This document shows positions 1 through 9,649 of a DNA stretch of 64,000 nt, piece after piece (within the stretch, counting starts at the first letter, position 1; each line of letters begins with the position of its first letter). Source of the DNA: Massilia sp. IC2-477 (GTDB lineage: Bacteria; Pseudomonadota; Gammaproteobacteria; Burkholderiales; Burkholderiaceae_D); contig NZ_JAJFEQ010000008.1 in assembly GCF_020707265.1 (NCBI RefSeq), positions 1-64,000 on the forward strand. The letters are read 5' to 3'. The translations under genes were made by a program, and so were the position numbers. The notes beneath the pieces were generated by a model. It saw only the letters and a list, made by a program, of their open reading frames with translations. It was not told where the DNA came from and searched no databases.

Positions 1-155
1 GGCACCGTCAGGCGCACCGCCAGCGGCGCCGCGCCGGATAGGGGAGGCGGCACAGCCATGTACCTGTCGATCCAGGCGATCACCGCCAGGTGCAGCAGCA
101 GGGACAGCGCGCATAAGCCCAGCAGGCGCGTGCTGAAGGTGGTTCCGTTCCTCAT
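1..155 (-). CDS. Membrane-anchored protein, N-terminal fragment (runs off the window edge)
   Basis: An open frame starts at the ATG at 155 and runs leftward to base 1 without a stop, giving about 51 residues. The N-terminus begins MRNGTTFSTRLLGLCALSLL and continues as one hydrophobic segment (about residues 10-28), followed by a proline/alanine-rich stretch. This is the layout of a periplasmic protein held by an N-terminal anchor. In Oxalobacteraceae, DUF3108-type and TonB-like proteins begin this way, but the fragment is too short to assign. The upstream purine-rich signal is weak. Confidence 0.5.
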   Translation of the reverse strand, partial: MRNGTTFSTRLLGLCALSLLLHLAVIAWIDRYMAVPPPLSGAAPLAVRLTV

Positions 156-192
156 CCCGCTAGTGTAACCGCGCGGGACCCTGCGGCGCGAG

Positions 193-879
193 TCAGAAAC
201 CGATGCCGACGCTGCCCCGTACGCCGCTGGCGTTGGAGGCGCGGCCGAAAGGGGTGGCGCTGCCGTTCGACCGGACTTCGCCACTGACCGTGGTGCGCTC
301 ATTCAGTTTGTACCTGGCGCCGATCGCGCCATACGGTCCGCTGCCCGTTTCCTTGCCGATGTCCGCGCCGCGGCCCGCGGCGATGGCCTGGGCCCGTTGC
401 GGCGACATGAAGCTGTCGTTCTTCACCACGCTGTGCGCGACCCCGACCTTGCCGTAGGCGCTCAAGCGCTCGGTGACAGGGATGCTGAGCTTCGCCGCCG
501 CATAGGTGGTGTGGCTCTTGGCCAGCAGGTCGCCCGCCGCCACCGCCGCCTCGGCCGGGCCCGACCCGAAGGTGTCGATCCTGTGGAAACCTTCGTCCGC
601 CAGGAATGAAAAGCCTGTCTCGAGCGCCAGGTACTTGTTGAGCTTCACCCCGAGCACCAGGCGCGGATCGGTGCGGAAGCCCTGGAATACCTTGTCGTTC
701 GGGTTGGCGCTCTCGTTGCCGCCATACACAGGGGAATACCGCTTGAAGCCTTCCGCCAGAGGCCCGAAGCGATTTCCCGATTCGGCTTCCAGGCGCGATG
801 ACGGCGCGTCGACGAGTTGCGCCTGTGCGCCGCCGGCGCAGAGCAGGATTGCAGTGAAAAGCATGCCCTTGGCATTCAT
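193..879 (-). CDS. Outer-membrane beta-barrel protein (OmpA/opacity-like), exported
   Basis: The 228-residue protein begins with a clear signal peptide (MNAKGMLFTAILLCAGGAQA, cleavage expected before QLVDAP). It ends in Phe in an alternating hydrophobic pattern (SVGIGF), the usual C-terminal signal for insertion of outer-membrane barrels. Between these are alternating strands such as PRLVLGVKLNKYLALETGF and LSAYGKVGVAHS, typical of small 8-stranded OmpW/OmpA-like barrels. The start at 879 was chosen because GAGGAAA lies just upstream and the signal peptide begins there; the frame extends further upstream without a better start. Function beyond an envelope location cannot be stated. Confidence 0.7.
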   Translation of the reverse strand: MNAKGMLFTAILLCAGGAQAQLVDAPSSRLEAESGNRFGPLAEGFKRYSPVYGGNESANPNDKVFQGFRTDPRLVLGVKLNKYLALETGFSFLADEGFHRIDTFGSGPAEAAVAAGDLLAKSHTTYAAAKLSIPVTERLSAYGKVGVAHSVVKNDSFMSPQRAQAIAAGRGADIGKETGSGPYGAIGARYKLNERTTVSGEVRSNGSATPFGRASNASGVRGSVGIGF

Positions 880-1103
880 GCGTGTTTCCTCATACGAGTT
901 GTTCAGCTCACCGCGCAGGATACAAGATACCAGACAAGCAACTGTGGCAAATTGGTAAGCGTCTGTTTCACAGGTGCATATGTCGGCGGGGCTGGACGGT
1001 GATCTGCGCCAGCGCAAATTGCGCCGGGTTCGAACCGCGTAGATTCAATGAATGCGTATGGGAAATTGAATGCTTGTGATGCGTTTTTGAACAGGGAGGC
1101 AGC

Positions 1104-1157
1104 ATGCAGTTCCAACCGAATCCATCCCATCCCGCCTCGTCGCCACGGAACGCCTGA
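1104..1157 (+). CDS. Short leader ORF (17 codons) ahead of the chemoreceptor gene
   Basis: An ATG at 1104 follows a strong Shine-Dalgarno-like run (AGGGAGGCAGC) and encodes MQFQPNPSHPASSPRNA. Its TGA stop (1155-1157) is 3 bases before the ATG of the chemoreceptor gene at 1161, which has almost no ribosome binding site of its own. The arrangement suggests translational coupling: ribosomes ending on the leader could reinitiate on the receptor. The peptide has four prolines and no recognisable family. That it is translated is an inference from spacing and ribosome-binding sequence only. Confidence 0.4.
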   Translation: MQFQPNPSHPASSPRNA

Positions 1158-1160
1158 GCC

Positions 1161-2840
1161 ATGCTGTCGCGCCTGAAAATCGGTCCCAAGCTGCTGCTCG
1201 CGCCCGGCGTGGTCCTGGTGCTCCTGATCCTGCTGTCGAGCGGCGCCTACTATGCGATGGTGCGCCAGCACCAGTCGCTGCAGACCATCGTCGGTCCGCG
1301 CGCGGTGCAGATGCGCAGCGCCACCGAACTGGTGGCCCAGGCCCAGCGCGTGCATGCCGATACCTACAAGCTGCTCACCTGGCTCGGCAGCAGCTTTTCG
1401 CGCACGCGCATCGACCTCCTGATCGCGGACATCCACCGCCAGCACGGCGCGATCGAACGCGCCTTCGGCGAACTGGTGCGCCAGACCACGGCCGACAGCG
1501 AGGAGCGCCGCCACGTCGAGGGCGCGGCCCTGGCACACCGCCGCTACGTGCGCGCCGCGCGCGAAGTCGTCGAGCTGGCGCATGCCGACCAGACCATCGG
1601 CGCGAATGCCATGATCAAGCCGGAAGCCGCGTTCACCGTGCTGGTGCAGCGCATGGCCATGCTGGCACGGCTCGAGCGCCAGCTGTCCGAAGAGGCGTCC
1701 GGCAGCGCCGCCGCCGATTTTCGCCTGACGGCCGGCCTGATGCCCTTCGTGGTGCTGCTCGCGGTCGGGGTCTCGCTGGCGATCACGGTGGCCGTACGGC
1801 GCGTGCTGCTGCGCGAGATCCGCGGCATCGGCGCCGCCGCCATGGGGCTGGCCAGCGGCGACCTGACCGTCGGCGAGCGGGTATATGGCAACGACGAGAT
1901 CGGGGAGACCTCGCGCGCCCTCGACGCCGGTATCCGCAACCTGAACGGCACCCTGCGTAGCGTGATGGAGTCGGCGCGCAGCATCGGGACGGCCTCGCGC
2001 GACATCACGCTCGGCAACCTGAGCATGCACAGCCGCGCGGTGTTCCGCAGCCGTTCGCTGGAAGACACGGCCGCCAGCATGCAGCGCCTGGCCGAAACCG
2101 TCACCGTCACCGCCACTGGCGCGCTGGCCGCGAACCGGCTGGCGCAGGAAGCCTCGAACAGCGCGCGCGAGGGCGGCCAGACCGTGGAGCGCATGGCGGC
2201 GACGCTGGCGCGGGTGAAGGATGGCGCCGCGCGCGCCGCCGAAGTGGCCGGGGCAATCGACGCCTTTGCCTGCGAGGCCGGCACGCTGGCCCTGAATGCG
2301 GCGCTGGCGTCTGCGCGCGACAGCGGCGAGGGGGCGGAATTTGCCACTGCTGCCGGCGAGGTGAGGTCGCTGGCCCAGCAGGCATCCGGCGCCGCGCGCG
2401 AGCTGCGCGAACTTGCCGCGGCAACGGTCGCCGAGATCGAGGGCTGCGCCGAATGGGCAGCCCAGGCCGGGGCCAGCATCCTGGATGCAGCCGGTGCGGC
2501 GCGCGCCATGGAAGACGTGGCCAGCCGCATCGGCAGCGCCAGCGCCGGACAGGCCGGCAGCCTGGCCGGCGTCAACCAGGCGATCGTGCGGATGGACGAG
2601 GTGACCACGCAGAATTGCGCGCTGGTCGAGGAAGCGGCGGCGGCCGCGCGCGCGCTGCAGATGCAGGCGTTGGCGCTGTCGCGCACGGTGGCTGCGTTCC
2701 AGCTGGGCGAGCCGGAAGCAGCGCCGGCGTCAACATCTATCGCGCCAATGCAGAAAGAAACCGGCGTCACTGGGGACTTGCCGAGGGAACGCCGCCGTCA
2801 CGATCGTTCGCATCTGCGGCTCGCGTCAAGCCGCAAATAG
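1161..2840 (+). CDS. Methyl-accepting chemotaxis protein-like receptor with divergent signalling tip
   Basis: The 559-residue protein has the chemoreceptor plan: a first membrane segment (about 10-30), a four-helix-bundle periplasmic domain (about 35-185), a second membrane segment (about 190-212), a HAMP domain (about 213-265, DEIGETSRALD), and a long alanine-rich coiled coil. The C-terminal hairpin normally binds CheA and CheW. Here its tip (about 366-405) reads LALNAALASARDSGEGAEF, whereas the family has LALNAAVEAARAGEQGRGF. The EEQAASLEETAASMEEL methylation helix is likewise altered to RSRSLEDTAASMQRL. The fold is clear, but coupling to the usual kinase array is doubtful. The gene follows a 17-codon leader ORF. 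Confidence 0.8.
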   Translation: MLSRLKIGPKLLLAPGVVLVLLILLSSGAYYAMVRQHQSLQTIVGPRAVQMRSATELVAQAQRVHADTYKLLTWLGSSFSRTRIDLLIADIHRQHGAIERAFGELVRQTTADSEERRHVEGAALAHRRYVRAAREVVELAHADQTIGANAMIKPEAAFTVLVQRMAMLARLERQLSEEASGSAAADFRLTAGLMPFVVLLAVGVSLAITVAVRRVLLREIRGIGAAAMGLASGDLTVGERVYGNDEIGETSRALDAGIRNLNGTLRSVMESARSIGTASRDITLGNLSMHSRAVFRSRSLEDTAASMQRLAETVTVTATGALAANRLAQEASNSAREGGQTVERMAATLARVKDGAARAAEVAGAIDAFACEAGTLALNAALASARDSGEGAEFATAAGEVRSLAQQASGAARELRELAAATVAEIEGCAEWAAQAGASILDAAGAARAMEDVASRIGSASAGQAGSLAGVNQAIVRMDEVTTQNCALVEEAAAAARALQMQALALSRTVAAFQLGEPEAAPASTSIAPMQKETGVTGDLPRERRRHDRSHLRLASSRK

Positions 2841-2863
2841 ACACATGATCGGCAAGCGACCCG

Positions 2864-3310
2864 TCAGTGGCCGTAGCTGACTACGCGCGCCAATTTCCAT
2901 CCGTTCCCAGTTCGCTTCCATATGTGCAAGAAACTGAGTGTGCCACAGTCATTCTTGCCATTTTCCATATGACAGAAGCTGTGCTTTCCCTTCTGGATAG
3001 CGCCGTAATCTTTCACCTCAAAGACCTCCATGCTTCCAGGGACCAATTCGCTTCGTAGGTGCATGTTCCTGGCAAAAAGCTTACGTGTGGCTTCCTGGTT
3101 CTGCTCGAAATTGCTCAGACCGCCGGTATCGTGAAAGAACTCCAGGTCAGTCGAAAAAGCGGCGCTTACGCCGTTCGCGTCCTGGCGATTGAACGCGTCG
3201 AACAATCTTTTATCTGCTGCCGCGATCTCTTGGTACAGCTTGCTCGGGTGCTGGGCCCAAAGCGGCGACATCGTGATTGCCAGTGCCACAGATAAAAGTA
3301 ATTTTTTCAC
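2864..3310 (-). CDS. Exported NTF2-like (DUF4440/SnoaL-type) protein
   Basis: A 148-residue protein starting at GTG 3310, preceded by AGAAGAG. The N-terminus VKKLLLSVALAITMSPLWAQ is a signal peptide, so it should act in the periplasm. The rest has the cone-shaped NTF2-like pattern: an initial helix with AADKRLFDAFNRQDANGVSA, then FSTDLEFFHD, and a C-terminal strand pair ending WKRTGNGWKLARVVSYGH, typical of DUF4440. Members include enzymes and binding proteins, so no reaction is assigned. The gene stands alone, tail-to-tail with the chemoreceptor gene. A longer frame with an ATG at 3373 exists but would bury the signal peptide. Confidence 0.7.
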   Translation of the reverse strand: MKKLLLSVALAITMSPLWAQHPSKLYQEIAAADKRLFDAFNRQDANGVSAAFSTDLEFFHDTGGLSNFEQNQEATRKLFARNMHLRSELVPGSMEVFEVKDYGAIQKGKHSFCHMENGKNDCGTLSFLHIWKRTGNGWKLARVVSYGH

Positions 3311-3530
3311 GGTAGGCTCTTCTATAAGATGATGTGAACTACACCGTGAGCACGAAGTGTGCCAAAAATCCATTCACCTGTTTTCCAAGGAGAATTGCAA
3401 GGGTAGGCAGTGTCCATTCAAGCAGGCGGACGGACAGAGATGGACAGTGCGGACACTCGATTCCGACATCCTGACACCGGCGCTCTCCGATCGCGCTGTC
3501 GAAATGCATTGATCGACGCGCGAAGGGCGG

Positions 3531-3560
3531 AAAAAAAAGGCGACCCTGAGGTCGCCTTTC
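3531..3560 (-). terminator. Rho-independent terminator of gcvP
   Basis: A perfect 10-bp inverted repeat (AAAGGCGACC, loop CTGA, GGTCGCCTTT) is followed on the minus strand by eight T residues. It lies just downstream of the gcvP stop at 3588 and should end the gcv operon transcript. Confidence 0.9.
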
Positions 3561-3587
3561 GCAAGCATGGAAAAACTCTATGAGTCT

Positions 3588-6467
<2,880 letters not shown>

Positions 6468-6527
6468 GGTCAATTCAGGAGAGCAGGAAGATCGGGAGGG
6501 AATCCGCCAGATCGGGGCGGAACCGTC

Positions 6528-6555
6528 AAACAAAAGGTGCGCCCGCAGGCGCACC
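6528..6555 (-). terminator. Intrinsic terminator/attenuator between gcvH and gcvP
   Basis: On the minus strand GGTGCGCC-TGCG-GGCGCACC forms a perfect 8-bp stem with a tetraloop, followed by TTTTGTTT. It sits 16 bases after the gcvH stop and about 60 bases before the gcvP start, inside what is otherwise one operon. Confidence 0.8.
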
Positions 6556-6571
6556 GTCATTCAATTCCGGT

Positions 6572-6952
6572 TCAGTTGCCGGTGGTCTTGCCGTAGGCGT
6601 CGGCGTCCATCAGCTTGTCGTAGGCGCCGGCGTCGCTCGGGGCCAGCTTGAACAGCCAGGCGCCATAGGCATCCTGGTTGATCGAGTCCGGAGCGTCGGC
6701 GACCGGCTGGTTGACGGCGGTGACGGTGCCTGCCACTGGTGCGTAGATGTCGCTGGCGGCCTTGACCGACTCCACCACCGCGGCGTCGGCGCCGGCGGTG
6801 AATGCCTTGCCGACCTGCGGCAGCTCGACGAACACGATGTCGCCCAGTGCGTCCTGTGCGTACTCGGTGATGCCGACGGTCAGGCTGCCGTCAGCTTCGC
6901 GACGGACCCACTCGTGGGACTCGGTGTATTTCAGGTCGGTTGGAATGTTCAT
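6572..6952 (-). CDS. gcvH: Glycine cleavage system H protein
   Basis: Lipoyl carrier of the glycine cleavage complex; it shuttles the aminomethyl group from GcvP to GcvT and then to lipoamide dehydrogenase. The 126-residue protein has the standard length and fold, starting [20 protein letters not shown]. The lipoylation motif is [17 protein letters not shown] with Lys64 as the attachment site. A GGAG sequence lies 8 bases before the ATG. It lies 58 bases after gcvT and is followed by an intrinsic terminator before gcvP. Nothing is missing. Confidence 0.97.
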   Translation of the reverse strand: MNIPTDLKYTESHEWVRREADGSLTVGITEYAQDALGDIVFVELPQVGKAFTAGADAAVVESVKAASDIYAPVAGTVTAVNQPVADAPDSINQDAYGAWLFKLAPSDAGAYDKLMDADAYGKTTGN

Positions 6953-7010
6953 GTAAAGGCTCCGGTTGGGTGAGGCGGGTAGTATAAACGTTTGTTCTAG
7001 GTATTCTGTA

Positions 7011-8129
7011 TCAGCTTGCGAGGACCTTGCCGTTGCGCACGAACGGCAGCTTCACCACGCTGGCAGCCAGTTTCTTGTCGCGGATTTCGACGTGCACGGT
7101 GTCGCCGATGGCCACGTCCAGCGGCACGCGCGCCAGGGCGATCGCCTGCTGCATGCTCGGGCTGAAGGTGCCGCTGGTGATTTCACCGACATTGCCGGAC
7201 GCGCTGATCACCTTCTGGTGGGCGCGCAGGATGCCGCCTTTTTCGCGCAGGATCAGGCCGACGAAGTTGGCCTGCTGGCCCTTGGCCTGCAGGGCCGCCT
7301 TGCCGATGAAGTCGCGCTCCGACACCAGGTCGATGGTCCAGCCCAGGCCGGCGTCCAGCGGGTTGACGGTATCGTCCATGTCCTGGCCGTACAGGTTCAT
7401 GCCGGCTTCCAGGCGCAGGGTGTCGCGTGCGCCCAGGCCGGCGGGCTTGATGCCGGCGGCGGCGAAAGCGTTCCACAGTGCTTCGACCTGGGAAGCGGAG
7501 ACGCCGACTTCGAAGCCGTCTTCGCCGGTGTAGCCGGTGCGCGCCACCATCACTTCGCCAAATTGCGTATCCGGGACGATCACGACGTTGAAAGGTTTCA
7601 GCGGCTCGGAGGCGGCCAGGGTGGTCGGCAGCACCTGCCACACCTTGGCGCGGGCGTTCGGGCCCTGCACGGCGATCAGCGCGATCGGATCATTGCCATC
7701 GCGGCGCTGGGTGATGCTGACGCCCGAGCCGGTGGCCTCGTTCTGCTGGCTCATCCACGCCACGTCCTTCTCGGCGGTGCCGGCATTGACCACCAGGCGG
7801 AACCAGTCTTCGCTGAAGTAATAGACGATCAGGTCGTCGATCACGCCGCCTTCAGGGTTCAGCATGGCCGAGTACAGGGCCTTGCCCGGCACTTGCAGCT
7901 TGTCGACGTTGTTGGCCAGCAGGCCTGCTAGGTACGAACGGACATTCGCGCCCTTCAAGTCCACCACGCACATGTGCGAGACGTCGAACATGCCGGCGTC
8001 GGTACGCACGGCGTTGTGCTCTTCGATCTGGGAACCGTAGTTGACCGGCATGTCCCAGCCGCCGAAGTCGACCATCTTGGCTCCGAGGGAGCGGTGTGCG
8101 GAATTGAGCGGGGTCGCTTTGAGCGTCAT
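7011..8129 (-). CDS. gcvT: Aminomethyltransferase, T protein of glycine cleavage
   Basis: T protein: transfers the methylene carbon from aminomethyl-GcvH to tetrahydrofolate, releasing ammonia. The 372-residue product starts [20 protein letters not shown], with [17 protein letters not shown], the folate-binding [20 protein letters not shown], and the C-terminal barrel ([12 protein letters not shown]-type region as [17 protein letters not shown]). The start at 8129 has CGAGGA upstream; an in-frame extension to 8216 would run into the second riboswitch aptamer and is rejected. First gene of the operon, directly controlled by the tandem glycine riboswitch at 8180-8375. Confidence 0.97.
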   Translation of the reverse strand: MTLKATPLNSAHRSLGAKMVDFGGWDMPVNYGSQIEEHNAVRTDAGMFDVSHMCVVDLKGANVRSYLAGLLANNVDKLQVPGKALYSAMLNPEGGVIDDLIVYYFSEDWFRLVVNAGTAEKDVAWMSQQNEATGSGVSITQRRDGNDPIALIAVQGPNARAKVWQVLPTTLAASEPLKPFNVVIVPDTQFGEVMVARTGYTGEDGFEVGVSASQVEALWNAFAAAGIKPAGLGARDTLRLEAGMNLYGQDMDDTVNPLDAGLGWTIDLVSERDFIGKAALQAKGQQANFVGLILREKGGILRAHQKVISASGNVGEITSGTFSPSMQQAIALARVPLDVAIGDTVHVEIRDKKLAASVVKLPFVRNGKVLAS

Positions 8130-8179
8130 GGAATCCTCGGGCAGTGAATAGGGGTGCGTGACACCTTGCGGGTGCCTGT

Positions 8180-8375
8180 ATCCCCTCTGTCCTTGGTACC
8201 TGAGAGATAGCAGCAAGCGCTGCCTGCCCCTTCGGTGGGCTCCGTGTGTGCGGAGCCGCTCTCCAGAGTGTGAGCCGGCCGCGCCTTGCGCTGCCGCTCC
8301 CTGACCAGTCCTTTTGCCTGAGAGTTTGTGGGTAGTGCCCCTTCGGCGGCAGGTGTTCCTGCGCTCTCCCGGTCA
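8180..8375 (-). promoter_or_regulatory. Tandem glycine riboswitch (two gcvT-type aptamers)
   Basis: Two copies of the glycine aptamer core lie head to tail on the minus strand ahead of gcvT. Aptamer 1 (about 8305-8372) has CGGGAGAGCGC, GCCGAAGGGGCA and AACTCTCAGGCAAAAGGAC. Aptamer 2 (about 8183-8266) has TGGAGAGCGG, ACCGAAGGGGCAGGC and ATCTCTCAGGTACCAAGGAC. These GGAGAG / CCGAAGGGGCA / CTCTCAGG blocks define the class. The order fits glycine sensing that switches on glycine cleavage. The expression platform would lie between 8130 and 8182, where GGCACCC-GCAA-GGGTGTC-like pairing is possible on the minus strand but not clear. Confidence 0.93.
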
Positions 8376-8384
8376 AGACTGCGG

Positions 8385-8413
8385 AGGATATGTCAGCATT
8401 GGTTCGGTGTCAA
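8385..8413 (-). promoter_or_regulatory. Sigma70-type promoter of the gcv operon
   Basis: On the minus strand a consensus -35 TTGACA (8413-8408) is followed after 17 bases by TATCCT (8390-8385). Initiation would fall near 8378, immediately before the first glycine aptamer. Confidence 0.75.
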
Positions 8414-8548
8414 CCAAAGAGGGGTCTTCTGATAGAGAGATTGGCGATTTCCAAAAAGAATTGCCGCGCACTATTGGTGCGCGCCCCGCAAGGGCCTGTG
8501 GGCGTGTTTTGCTACACTTATTCCACACACTTTGCAGTGGGAAAAACT

Positions 8549-9109
8549 ATGAGCGAAGACAAAGCACAGCAAGTCAAGGAAGCATGGTTCACGCTGTCAG
8601 GCGACGTCAACAGCGATATGGTGCACCGCATGTTCGAGGCGGTGTCGATGATGACCGAGGACGGCATCGAGACGGCCCACGTGCTGGTGCAGTCGAACGG
8701 CGGCTACGTCAGCGATGGCCTGTGCCTGTACAACTTCATGGCCAACTCGCCGATCAAATTCGTCATGTACAACGGCGGGGCGGTGGCTTCGATCGCGGTG
8801 ATCCTGTACCTGGCGGGCAGCGAGCGCTATTGCAGCGAGACGGCGCGCTTCATGGTGCACAAGTCGCACGCGACCGCGTCGCCGGGTTCGCGGCCGGATG
8901 CCCTGAACATCATCGTCGAAGGCCTGCGCGCCGACGACGCGCGCACCGAGTCGATCCTGCGCAAATGCATCGAGCTGACCCCCGAGCAGTGGGCGATCCA
9001 CCAGTATTCGGACCTGCACCTGAACTCGCGCGATGCGAAGACTGCCGGCCTGGTCAACGACATCCGCGACTTCCGTCCGCCCAGGGGCGGCATGCTGCGC
9101 AATATATAA
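8549..9109 (+). CDS. ClpP-like serine protease (ClpP/crotonase fold)
   Basis: A 186-residue protein of the ClpP/SppA/TepA superfamily. The oxyanion strand is VQSNGGYVSDGLCLYNFM, the nucleophile elbow NGGAVASIAVILYLAG (Ser81) and the histidine FMVHKSHA (His104), with SDLHLNSRDAKTAGLVND near the C-terminus in the place of ClpP's DRDxFMSAxEAxxYGLID. The triad therefore looks complete, but identity to housekeeping ClpP is low. No Clp ATPase gene is adjacent, and the usual ClpP-ClpX neighbours are absent. It may be a self-standing peptidase or a minor ClpP paralogue. The start at 8549 (MSEDKAQQVKEAW) follows GTGGGAAAAACT; a longer frame to 8390 overlaps the gcv promoter and is rejected. Confidence 0.72.
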   Translation: MSEDKAQQVKEAWFTLSGDVNSDMVHRMFEAVSMMTEDGIETAHVLVQSNGGYVSDGLCLYNFMANSPIKFVMYNGGAVASIAVILYLAGSERYCSETARFMVHKSHATASPGSRPDALNIIVEGLRADDARTESILRKCIELTPEQWAIHQYSDLHLNSRDAKTAGLVNDIRDFRPPRGGMLRNI

Positions 9110-9138
9110 AAAAAGCCCATCGCGCACTGCGATGGGCT
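9108..9138 (-). terminator. Terminator of the small KGG-type gene
   Basis: A perfect 10-bp stem AGCCCATCGC / GCGATGGGCT with a 5-base loop; on the minus strand it is followed by a run of seven T. It ends the 9181-9378 transcript and abuts the stop of the convergent protease gene, so it may also stall plus-strand transcription, although no T run is present in that direction. Confidence 0.8.
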
Positions 9139-9180
9139 GGCGACACAGGCTGCCGGCGGCAGGGCGGGCCTGCCGGCGGG

Positions 9181-9378
9181 TCAGCGCTTCTTGTCGTTCT
9201 TGTGGCTCTGGCGTCCGGCTTCGGCGTGCTGTTCAGGGGTGCCGCCGCGGGTGCCGCCGCTGCCACCCGAGCGCGAACCCGAGCCCGAACCCGACTGCTT
9301 GCTGCCACCCTGGCGGCCGGCTTCGGCGTGCTGCTGCGAGCTGCCGCCTTGCTTCGATTTACCTTGATTCGAGGCCAT
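9181..9378 (-). CDS. Small Gly/Ser/Lys-rich stress protein (KGG/GsiB-like)
   Basis: A 65-residue, very hydrophilic, probably disordered protein. The octapeptide QHAEAGRQ occurs twice, near residues 16 and 49, around a Ser/Gly linker (GSGSGSRSGGSGG). This resembles KGG-repeat proteins of the GsiB/general-stress type, which act as desiccation or osmotic protectants. There are three consecutive in-frame ATG codons at 9384, 9381 and 9378; the AAAGGA ribosome site is only 1 base from the first but 7 from the third, so the third is preferred. The gene has its own terminator. Function is inferred from composition and repeat only. Confidence 0.65.
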   Translation of the reverse strand: MASNQGKSKQGGSSQQHAEAGRQGGSKQSGSGSGSRSGGSGGTRGGTPEQHAEAGRQSHKNDKKR

Positions 9379-9583
9379 CATCATTTCCTTTCACTGTGGG
9401 GAAAAATGCCCTGTTGCCGAGCCGCGGAGCGTTACCGCGGCATGTCCGGTCGACCCATCATGCTGCCCGTATTGCTGAATCGGAATCAGACCGTGGCGTG
9501 ATCCAGTGTAGGACGGTAACCGACATTCTCAAGGAAAGATTACCAAGACTGTGGCGCCAAGCGCTACAGTATGGCGGTATATG

Positions 9584-9614
9584 CATTATTTCCTATTGCC
9601 ATATGGAAATAATG
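9584..9614. promoter_or_regulatory. Perfect 10-bp inverted repeat, operator-like, upstream of the DUF1631 gene
   Basis: CATTATTTCC (9584-9593) and GGAAATAATG (9605-9614) form an exact dyad with an 11-base spacer, in a distinctly AT-rich stretch 36 bases before the DUF1631 start. The centre-to-centre spacing is 21 bases, two helical turns, as expected of a dimeric repressor site. No transcription factor gene is adjacent. Confidence 0.45.
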
Positions 9615-9649
9615 TGGCACAATAAAACGATCAACCCCGTTCTCCTTCG

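Noticed and set aside
3374-3568. A 64-residue minus-strand ORF between the NTF2-like gene and gcvP
   Set aside because: It overlaps the gcvP terminator, has no ribosome site and no recognisable pattern.
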